Shown here: piece by piece, positions 8,307 through 14,766 of the stretch
Position numbering within the stretch: position 1 is the stretch's first letter
Layout: every line of letters begins with the position of its first letter
Assembly: GCA_036339375.1 (NCBI GenBank)
Contig: JAYZBC010000092.1
Coordinates: 1-17,697, forward strand
Source: JAYZBC01 sp036339375
GTDB lineage: Bacteria > Pseudomonadota > Alphaproteobacteria > MPNO01 > UBA2964
Direction: 5' to 3'
Length of the DNA stretch: 17,697 bases
Notes under the pieces: generated by a model
Seen by the model: the letters and a program-made list of their open reading frames with translations, nothing else
Database searches by the model: none
What the model was told of the DNA's origin: nothing
Translations under genes and position numbers: made by a program

Positions 8307-9575
8307 CTAGGCACTTGATCCTATATCTTCTCGACGATCAGAATAAATATACAACGGTTTTGCCCGTTCTTCGACAACATCTCCATTGATCACCACCTCC
8401 ACTACACCCTCAAATCCGGGTAACTCAAACATCGTATCCAATAAAATACTTTCAAGTATTGAACGGAGCCCTCTCGCACCCGTTTTTCGTGCTATCGCCC
8501 TTTTTGCAATTGCACTCAAAGAATCATCCACGAAGGTAAGAGTTACATCTTCCATTTTAAATAGCGTACTATACTGTTTAACCAAAGCATTTTTTGGTTT
8601 GACTAAAATTTCAACTAAAACATCCTCTTCTAGTTCTTCCAACGTAGCTATCACTGGCAATCGACCAACAAATTCGGGTATAAGCCCAAATTTTAACAAA
8701 TCTTCGGGCTCTATTGACCTTAAAATTTCTCCAGTCTTCCTTTCATCAGGACCATGCACGTCGGCACCGATACCAATGGAGCTACCTTGACCTCGTGCTG
8801 TAATTATTTTTTCTAAACCAGAAAATGCCCCCCCACAAATAAATAGGATATTTGTGGTATCTATTTGCAAAAATTCTTGTTGTGGGTGTTTTCTACCACC
8901 CTGGGGAGGAACGCTAGCTATCGTGCCTTCCATAATTTTTAGAAGAGCTTGCTGAACTCCTTCACCAGAAACATCTCGTGTAATGGAAGGATTATCAGAT
9001 TTCCGAGAAATTTTATCCACTTCATCTATATAAACAATACCACGCTGCGCACGTTCTACATTGTAATCAGCTGATTGAAGAAGTTTCAAAATTATATTTT
9101 CAACATCTTCTCCGACATAACCAGCCTCTGTAAGAGTTGTTGCATCAGCCATAGTAAATGGCACATCTAGTACACGTGCTAATGTTTGAGCCAACAAGGT
9201 TTTTCCGCAACCAGTGGGGCCAATAAGTAAAATGTTAGACTTTGCTAATTCTACATCGTTATTTTTATTATTACTATGTGATAATCGCTTGTAATGATTG
9301 TGAACAGCGACCGACAAAACGCGTTTAGCGTGTGTCTGACCAATTATATAATCATCTAAAAATGAACAGATATCTAAAGGTGTTGGAACACCATCTTCTG
9401 ATTTTGTGACCGTGGATTTTTGTTCTTCACAAATAATATCCATGCAGAGCTCAACGCATTCATCACAGATAAACACAGTTGGACCCGCAATTAACTTTCG
9501 GACTTCATGCTGGCTTTTTCCACAGAACGAACAGTACAATACGTTCTTTGAATCACCATTTCCAGACTTAGTCAT
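8307..9575 (-). CDS. clpX: ClpX, ATPase subunit of the ClpXP protease
   Basis: The 422-residue protein unfolds substrates and feeds them to ClpP. The N-terminal zinc-binding domain has Cys15, 18, 37 and 40 (CSFCGK and CDEC). Walker A is GPTGCGKT (119-126) and Walker B is VYIDEVDK (about 181-188). The GYVGED pore loop is at 152-157, and GRKHP, the RKH pore-entry loop, is near 227-231. The loop that docks on ClpP is expected near residues 250-280. Length and all domains are normal. It lies 161 bases downstream of clpP and 81 bases upstream of lon; the clpP-clpX gap is large enough for a separate promoter and holds an imperfect inverted repeat at 9622-9656. Confidence 0.98.
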   Translation of the reverse strand: MTKSGNGDSKNVLYCSFCGKSQHEVRKLIAGPTVFICDECVELCMDIICEEQKSTVTKSEDGVPTPLDICSFLDDYIIGQTHAKRVLSVAVHNHYKRLSHSNNKNNDVELAKSNILLIGPTGCGKTLLAQTLARVLDVPFTMADATTLTEAGYVGEDVENIILKLLQSADYNVERAQRGIVYIDEVDKISRKSDNPSITRDVSGEGVQQALLKIMEGTIASVPPQGGRKHPQQEFLQIDTTNILFICGGAFSGLEKIITARGQGSSIGIGADVHGPDERKTGEILRSIEPEDLLKFGLIPEFVGRLPVIATLEELEEDVLVEILVKPKNALVKQYSTLFKMEDVTLTFVDDSLSAIAKRAIARKTGARGLRSILESILLDTMFELPGFEGVVEVVINGDVVEERAKPLYIYSDRREDIGSSA

Positions 9576-9736
9576 CGATACACCAAAACTTGTTTTTACA
9601 ATCTTAAGTGTAGCCTAGCAATTTTCTAACGTCTATTAACATAAATGTTAGGAAAAATGACCCCTTTAACTTCTAATATTATAATTTTAACTAAATTTAA
9701 AAAATAACCCTACCATCTCCAATTCAAGTCTTTTCT

Positions 9737-10390
9737 CTATTTACTACTGCCTGAAGATACAACATCAGCCCGAGACTCAACAACTCCATCTATCAAACCA
9801 AACTCCATTGCTTCCTTTGGAGAAAGAAAACTATCTCGATCCATTCTTTTCTCAATTACCTCCAACGCTTGGCCTGTGTGTTCTGCGTAAATTTCGTTTA
9901 GTCTAGCCCTTAATGAAAGAATTTCCCGCGCTTGTATATCTATATCAGCAGCTTGGCCCTGAAATCCTCCAGATGGTTGATGGATCATTATTCTTGAATG
10001 CGGTAACCCAAAACGTTTTCCCTTTGCACCCGCTGCTAATAATAAAGAGCCCATTGACGCAGCTTGTCCGAAACAAACCGTTGAAATATCTGGCCGAACA
10101 TATTTAATCGTGTCATAAATTGCCAAACCTGAAGTAACAGTCCCTCCCGGTGAATTTATATAAAATGAAATATCTTTAGAGGGATTTTCAGACTCCAAAT
10201 ATAATAACTGTGCGCAAATCAAACTTGAAACCATGTCATCAACCGGGCCAGTTAAAAAGATGATTCTTTCTTTTAAAAGCCGTGAATAAATGTCATAAGC
10301 CCGCTCTCCTCTATTGGTTTGTTCAACAACCATAGGTACAAGCGCATTCATGCGAATAGGGTCTGTGGTATTTTTTTCCATAATATTCAC
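9737..10390 (-). CDS. clpP: ClpP, proteolytic subunit of the ClpXP protease
   Basis: The product is the serine peptidase that forms two stacked heptameric rings. The triad is Ser112 in QAASMGSLLLAAG, His137 in SRIMIHQPSGG and Asp186 in MDRDSFLSP. The listed 217-residue form starts at a GTG that overlaps the tig stop by four bases (GTGA). An ATG three codons later (10381, MEKNTTD) and another at MNALVPMVVEQ are also reasonable starts, since ClpP N-termini are usually short and trimmed. Overlap with tig indicates cotranscription and translational coupling. The body from NALVPMVVEQTNRGERAYDI onward is typical of Alphaproteobacteria. Confidence 0.97.
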   Translation of the reverse strand: MNIMEKNTTDPIRMNALVPMVVEQTNRGERAYDIYSRLLKERIIFLTGPVDDMVSSLICAQLLYLESENPSKDISFYINSPGGTVTSGLAIYDTIKYVRPDISTVCFGQAASMGSLLLAAGAKGKRFGLPHSRIMIHQPSGGFQGQAADIDIQAREILSLRARLNEIYAEHTGQALEVIEKRMDRDSFLSPKEAMEFGLIDGVVESRADVVSSGSSK

Positions 10391-11844
10391 TTCTTTTCTT
10401 TTCCTTTTGAACGAGAAGCACTCAAACGTTTGGCTTTAGTTTTGGCTTTAGTTTTGGCTTTAGTTTTGGCTTTAGTTTTTGTTTTGCTAGCATCACCCTT
10501 TTCCACTCTTCCATCACTGTCGTCTGGAACTTGTGATAATTGTTCAAGAGTCGTCTCAACCTCGGTCACATTAGCCATTTCAAATATAAAATCTACGACT
10601 TTATCTTCAAAAATTGGCCCATGAAGTTGCTGCAAAGCCTCAGGGTTTTTTTGGAAATATTCAAGAACCCGTGCTTCCTGTCCGGGCAATCGCGCTGCTT
10701 CAGTATGCATAGCTTTATTCAGATCATCTTGGCTGACTATTATATTGTTTATGCGCCCTACTTCAGCAATTAATAAACCTAGCCTCACGCGTCTCCGGGC
10801 AATGTCCCGGTATTGTTCCTTAAGTTCTTCCTCACTTTTGCTTTTATCACTTTCATCGAGCTCGTCCCGCTTTTTTACTTCCTCTACCTGTTTCCAAATT
10901 GTTTCAAACTCCGGTTCCAAAATACCTTCTGGCACCTCAAAATCGTGTTTAAGTGATAAAACATCAAGCAAAGAACGTTTAAGATGCGATCGTGATAATT
11001 GACCATACTCCCGACCAAGCTCTTCCCTAACCGTATTTTTTAAAGTATCAAGATTTTTTAACCCACTTTCTTCTGCCAATTTATCGTCAACTTTCGCAGG
11101 TTTTGCTTCTCGGATTTCTTTAAGGGTCAAATCAAATTCAACCTGTTTCCCAGCAAGTTTTTCATTAGGATGATCTTTGGGCAAAGAAATGTTGATTTTT
11201 TTATTTTCATCATTTTTCATACCGATGAGCTGTTCTTCAAAACCGGGCAAAAAACTCTGAGCCCCCAGCTCAAGTTCAAAACCTGTCATTGATCCCCCGG
11301 CAAATTCCTCACCATCCACTGTCCCCACGAAGTCTATCAACACTTGATCCCCTGTTTTACACTCACGTGGTTTTTCAATCTGTTTAAAATTTTTCCGGCT
11401 TTCTGCCAAACGTTGGATCGCTTTTTCTACTTCTTCTTCAGCAACCAAAACAACTTTTTTTTCTAACTCTAGTGTAGAAAAATCAATTGGCTCAATTTCA
11501 GGCATTAATTCTAAATCAAGTTTATATTCAAGGTCGTTACCTTCTTCAAAAGTAGTAATTTCTACCTTTGGCTGAACAGCTGGTCGTAGCCCCTTTTCAG
11601 TTAAAGTCTTTTGCCAACTTTCTTGAATCGTTTTTTCCAGGACTTCACCACGAACCGCTTCGCCATACCTTTTTTTAAGTAAGGAAAAGGGAACTTTACC
11701 AATTCTAAAACCTGGAATGCTTACTGTCTTACCAATTTCATCCAATCTCTTAGTAAGTTCAGCCTCGACGTCATTAGCAGGAATTACAAAAGTAAATTGC
11801 CGTTTTAATCCTTCAATAGATGTTTCTGTTACTTGCATTGGCAT
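10387..11844 (-). CDS. tig: Trigger factor, ribosome-associated chaperone
   Basis: Trigger factor binds near the ribosome exit tunnel and folds nascent chains. The ribosome-docking signature is GFRIGKVPFSLLKKRYGEAV (about 45-64). The FKBP-like domain includes GDQVLIDFVGTVDGEEFAGG (about 165-184), and a long helical C-terminal arm follows. At 485 residues it is longer than the usual 430-450 because of a lysine-rich tail with four TKAK repeats ending SRSKGKEKK. The frame opens MPMQVTETSIEG; the second Met (11838) matches the common MQVTE start, so the first two codons may be untranslated. AAAAGAGTG upstream is the likely ribosome binding site. It follows tRNA-Leu by 64 bases and overlaps clpP, forming the head of the clpP-clpX-lon block. 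Confidence 0.97.
   Translation of the reverse strand: MPMQVTETSIEGLKRQFTFVIPANDVEAELTKRLDEIGKTVSIPGFRIGKVPFSLLKKRYGEAVRGEVLEKTIQESWQKTLTEKGLRPAVQPKVEITTFEEGNDLEYKLDLELMPEIEPIDFSTLELEKKVVLVAEEEVEKAIQRLAESRKNFKQIEKPRECKTGDQVLIDFVGTVDGEEFAGGSMTGFELELGAQSFLPGFEEQLIGMKNDENKKINISLPKDHPNEKLAGKQVEFDLTLKEIREAKPAKVDDKLAEESGLKNLDTLKNTVREELGREYGQLSRSHLKRSLLDVLSLKHDFEVPEGILEPEFETIWKQVEEVKKRDELDESDKSKSEEELKEQYRDIARRRVRLGLLIAEVGRINNIIVSQDDLNKAMHTEAARLPGQEARVLEYFQKNPEALQQLHGPIFEDKVVDFIFEMANVTEVETTLEQLSQVPDDSDGRVEKGDASKTKTKAKTKAKTKAKTKAKRLSASRSKGKEKK
10429..10476 (-). repeat. Four 12-bp tandem repeats in the tig 3' end
   Basis: The plus-strand unit TTTGGCTTTAGT occurs four times in perfect head-to-tail copies, followed by a degenerate partial unit. 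On the coding strand each unit gives Thr-Lys-Ala-Lys. The length is a multiple of three per unit, so copy-number slippage would keep the reading frame. Confidence 0.95.
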
Positions 11845-11908
11845 TTTTTATATATTCACTCTTTTGTTGTTTAATTTATTTAGTCTCAACTCAGACTTAC
11901 TCCATAAT

Positions 11909-11993
11909 TGGTGCGGACGGAGGGACTTGAACCCCCACGGCTTACGCCACCAGATCCTAAATCTGGCGTGTCTACCAATTCCACCACGCCCGC
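11909..11993 (-). tRNA. tRNA-Leu (anticodon UAG)
   Basis: The minus strand forms a class II tRNA with acceptor arms GCGGGCG/CGTCCGC (one G-T pair), anticodon stem CCAGA/TCTGG and loop TTTAGGA. A long variable arm (TGGCGTAAGCCGT) and the T-arm GGGGG/CCCTC around TTCAAGT complete it. The anticodon TAG reads CUA leucine codons. CCA is encoded at 11911-11909. It lies directly upstream of tig on the same strand. Confidence 0.96.
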
Positions 11994-12007
11994 GGAAACG
12001 TTTCCGC
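11992..12007. promoter_or_regulatory. 16-bp perfect palindrome at the tRNA-Leu 5' end
   Basis: GCGGAAACGTTTCCGC is its own reverse complement and overlaps the first two bases of the tRNA-Leu gene. The core resembles operators of LacI/GalR-type regulators, but its position would fit a leader hairpin of the tRNA precursor, or the end of the nnr transcript. No T-run follows on the minus strand. Function is unknown. Confidence 0.5.
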
Positions 12008-12061
12008 CCAACAAATTTGCTATTTATCTGCCTTATAACATAGTTATGCAGGATATAAATA

Positions 12062-13552
12062 CTAACTGTTTCTTAATAAATTTAGGTCACTGAGAACTTT
12101 TGGGACCAATTCAGGTAAATCACTCGCAATTAGGCCAGGCCCAAATTTTTTTGCTGCTGCACCATGGATCCAACAAGCCGCAGAAGCTGCTAAAAATGTA
12201 GAGAGCCCTTGTGCGATTAGGCCAACAATTAAACCTGCTAAAACATCACCAGAACCTGCAGTGGCTAGAGTTGCAGGACTATTAAAATTTATAACTGCTC
12301 TCCCATCAGGGGAAGCGATGACAGTATCTGCCCCCTTTAAAACAACGACAGAATTGGAAGCGGCCGCTGCCAGGCGACATTTTGTCAACTTATCACCCGT
12401 AAAATTAAATAATCGGGCAAACTCTCCCTCATGGGGTGTCAAAACAAGTAGTCCAACTTTTGCTTTACTAAAAAGAGTGAGGGTATCACCTTCAAAAACC
12501 GTAAGTGCATCAGCATCAAGGACAGTGTATTTTTCTTCAAGAACTGACAGGAGAGCCATTTCTTTTGTTTCCTGGCTAACACCGCTACCGGGTCCAATCA
12601 GGACAGCATTTTTTCGTTCGTCTTTTAGCAATTTAATAAAATCAGGAATTTCACAAATTGAGCAAATGACTAAACACGGATCGTCATTTGCATACACCGG
12701 GACGGCAACCGGGGAAGCAGCGATGGAAACCATGCCCGCCCCTATGCGATATGCGGAACGCGCTGCTAACCTAGCTGCACCGGTCATCGTTTTACCGCCC
12801 GCAATTAAAGCGTGCCCTCGTTTATATTTATGATCAGAAAATTTTGCCCAAGGAAAACTAGAAAGCCAGAGTTTCGGATGATTTTCCGCAGTAACAGGAG
12901 AAATTTTGTTTAAAACATTTTTAGGTATTCCAATGTCTGTGGATATGGTTTCTCCACAAATTTCTCTTCCTGGAAAAAGAAGATGACCCGGTTTTCTTCT
13001 AAAGAAAGTAACTGTTAAACTACAATTTGGAGCTGCCCCCAAAACACTCCCTGTATCTCCGTTTACACCGCTCGGGATATCAACAGCGACACAAGGAAGA
13101 CCACGTTTATTAATTTCTTTTATTATCTTTAGGGCCGATCCTTCTATTTCTCGTACCAATCCAGCTCCAAATAAAGCATCAACTACTAAAGCTGTATCGC
13201 CTAAAACTAGATCATCAATAGGTATAATTTCACCCCGCCACCTCTCAGCGTTCTTGGCGGCATCTCCTTTTAAACTTTCTCTTTTTCCTGCTAAAGATAC
13301 CTTAATAGACCAACCTTTTTGAAATAATAACCTTGCGATAACAAACCCGTCTCCACCATTATTGCCTGGCCCACAAAGGATTGTGGTTTGTCTCTTAGTC
13401 CAACGTTCGCAAATAGCATTGGTAACCGAAACACCGGCATTTTCCATCAATACACTGGAAGAAATACCCCTTTTTATGGCCTCTTGATCAGCATTATACA
13501 TTTCAGAGACCGTAAGAATTTCCTTTCCCGTTCCGTTGAAATTTTTTGCCAT
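12062..13552 (-). CDS. nnr: Bifunctional NAD(P)H-hydrate epimerase / dehydratase
   Basis: The 496-residue protein repairs hydrated NADH and NADPH. The N-terminal epimerase domain (YjeF_N type) has CGPGNNGGDGFVIAR (60-74), DALFGAG (125-131) and DIPSGVNGDTG (158-168). The C-terminal ADP-dependent dehydratase domain, a ribokinase-like fold, starts around KYKRGHALIAGG (242-253). It has GPGSG (320-324), LTPHEGEFARLF (371-382) and ATAGSGDVLAG (430-440) with the catalytic Asp. The length is normal for the fused form. It is transcribed toward tRNA-Leu and tig, but the 68-base gap with a palindrome makes cotranscription uncertain. Upstream sequence is a broken gene remnant, so its promoter probably lies in foreign or decayed DNA. 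Ribosome binding site is weak. Confidence 0.95.
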   Translation of the reverse strand: MAKNFNGTGKEILTVSEMYNADQEAIKRGISSSVLMENAGVSVTNAICERWTKRQTTILCGPGNNGGDGFVIARLLFQKGWSIKVSLAGKRESLKGDAAKNAERWRGEIIPIDDLVLGDTALVVDALFGAGLVREIEGSALKIIKEINKRGLPCVAVDIPSGVNGDTGSVLGAAPNCSLTVTFFRRKPGHLLFPGREICGETISTDIGIPKNVLNKISPVTAENHPKLWLSSFPWAKFSDHKYKRGHALIAGGKTMTGAARLAARSAYRIGAGMVSIAASPVAVPVYANDDPCLVICSICEIPDFIKLLKDERKNAVLIGPGSGVSQETKEMALLSVLEEKYTVLDADALTVFEGDTLTLFSKAKVGLLVLTPHEGEFARLFNFTGDKLTKCRLAAAASNSVVVLKGADTVIASPDGRAVINFNSPATLATAGSGDVLAGLIVGLIAQGLSTFLAASAACWIHGAAAKKFGPGLIASDLPELVPKVLSDLNLLRNS

Positions 13553-13553
13553 G

Positions 13554-13850
13554 AAAAACTTTCTGAATGCACCCTATACCATAAAGGCTTCGCTCTTGAA
13601 TTTGTTAAACCTAAAGGCTTAATGGAGCGTTATAGAAATTGTCAAATTCATCTCAACACAAACCCCAGTCGCATAGTAAATGTTAAAGGCTCATTCTTGC
13701 CAATTCCAGACCTCGCATTTAATTGGCTTTCAAAAAAACTATGAAGAAATCCACCCAATTTTCCAAAGTATTCTCCCTCACATTGAAGCGATATCCAGAA
13801 ATTTAGAAAAAGAATGCGAAATTAACGGGTGTTTAAAAATCTTGGTTTAA
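13554..13850 (+). pseudogene. 5'-truncated, frameshifted gene remnant of unknown family
   Basis: A plus-strand frame outside nnr reads protein-like sequence including KGFALEFVKPKGLMERYR and NTNPSRIVNVKGSFLPIPDL, and stops at TGA 13742-13744. Removing one base from the A7 run 13732-13738 joins LAFNWLSK directly to NYEEIHPIFQSILPHIEAIS, which continues to TAA at 13848-13850 (GCLKILV end). The joined frame is about 97 residues and looks like the C-terminus of a longer protein. No start codon with a ribosome binding site precedes it, and the upstream frame runs into antisense nnr, so the 5' part is missing. I do not recognise the family. A homopolymer sequencing error could explain the frameshift but not the missing 5' end. 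Confidence 0.55.
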
Positions 13851-13871
13851 AGATTCACCAAGACTGAGTAG

Positions 13872-13910
13872 GCCAAATAACGCACCTTCAATAACGGTAC
13901 GTTATTTGGC
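13872..13910. repeat. Long hairpin downstream of the isochorismatase-family gene
   Basis: GCCAAATAACG (13872-13882) and CGTTATTTGGC (13900-13910) are perfect 11-base inverted copies; inside them ACC (13884-13886) can pair with GGT (13896-13898). The structure lies 6 bases past the stop of the minus-strand hydrolase and ends the remnant region on the plus side. There is no T-run on either side, so it is not a classical terminator; an RNA-stabilising 3' hairpin or factor-dependent end is possible. Confidence 0.5.
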
Positions 13911-13916
13911 GAAGGG

Positions 13917-14621
13917 TTAAGCTACTTTCGCTTTTTGAGAATTTACGCCCTTGAGATGCACTTCAACCTCATCAAGCTTCATCACGTCAGCGTATTTGTG
14001 ATGCATGTCAAACAGGCTAACTTTGTGAATTATTTCTGCCCGATCAAACACGCATTCTTCAACAACTGTTACGTGTAATCCGTACATATGTGCCTCAAGC
14101 ACACTCGCACGAACACAACCTGAAGTGCTTTCACCACAGACAATTAGGCTGTCTATACGACGTTGGTTCAAGTGGGCTATTAGAGGCGTACCAAAGAAAG
14201 CACTGGGACGTTCTTTTCTAAATACAACGTCCTCGGGTCGTGGCGCAAATTCGTCATGAATTTCGCAGTCATGGGCAGTCATTTGTATTCTTGACCGTCG
14301 GGTCGAGTGGACCCGGTGAGGATTAAACTGCGCTGTAACGTAGTAAATGGGTACATCAGCTGCCCGTGTCGCAGCAAAGAGCCTTTTAGTGGGCTCAATA
14401 GCGTTGTGCGCGTACATTCCGCAGCTGTTAGGAAATTGGGCGTCAAGCTCATGCGGTTTACCCGGACCACCTTTATACACAAGATTATAAAGGTCTATGC
14501 ATAGCATAGCAGGGTTTTTGCCAATATAAGTTTCTCGCGCGTAAGGACTATAGGTATCAAGGTCTTCGGGCGGTATGACGTCTTTCCAACTATGTTCCTC
14601 AAATACGTCCGGCTTCGCCAT
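13917..14621 (-). CDS. Isochorismatase-family cysteine hydrolase
   Basis: The 234-residue protein fits the cysteine hydrolase superfamily that includes nicotinamidase, N-carbamoylsarcosine amidase and maleamate amidase. The expected triad is Asp43 in AMLCIDLYN, Lys136 in FRKERPSAFFGT and Cys169 in ESTSGCVRASVLEA; the latter two motifs resemble the N-carbamoylsarcosine and maleamate amidase side of the family. An extra N-terminal segment of about 35 residues precedes the core. The start is supported by AAGGAGAAGGAC directly before the ATG. It is divergent from the molybdenum hydroxylase gene, with 145 bases between them, suggesting a shared regulatory region. An amide or carbamoyl substrate is likely; which one cannot be told. 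Confidence 0.85.
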   Translation of the reverse strand: MAKPDVFEEHSWKDVIPPEDLDTYSPYARETYIGKNPAMLCIDLYNLVYKGGPGKPHELDAQFPNSCGMYAHNAIEPTKRLFAATRAADVPIYYVTAQFNPHRVHSTRRSRIQMTAHDCEIHDEFAPRPEDVVFRKERPSAFFGTPLIAHLNQRRIDSLIVCGESTSGCVRASVLEAHMYGLHVTVVEECVFDRAEIIHKVSLFDMHHKYADVMKLDEVEVHLKGVNSQKAKVA

Positions 14622-14766
14622 GTCCTTCTCCTTTTGTTGGTTACAAATTTATGAAATTTTATACTTAAGATTAGCAAGGTGAAAGCCAAAATGTTATAGC
14701 ACAACAGCCAAATTCTGATTTTTTGCTAAAACTGGTAATAAATATAATACACCAAGGAGAATTTTT

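Noticed and set aside
8284..8312. CCTAG/CTAGG hairpin around the clpX stop as terminator
   Set aside because: A 5-bp stem with the T-run about 10 bases away is too weak.
10429..10476. CRISPR-like array
   Set aside because: Units are 12 bp, contiguous without spacers and in frame inside tig. No CRISPR array was seen elsewhere.
10319..10624. Plus-strand frame with LALV repeats
   Set aside because: It is the antisense reading of the 12-bp tandem repeats in tig.
14743..14748. TATAAT as a -10 box for the molybdenum hydroxylase gene
   Set aside because: The start site would fall in the ribosome binding site, leaving almost no leader, and no good -35 hexamer is at 16-18 bases.
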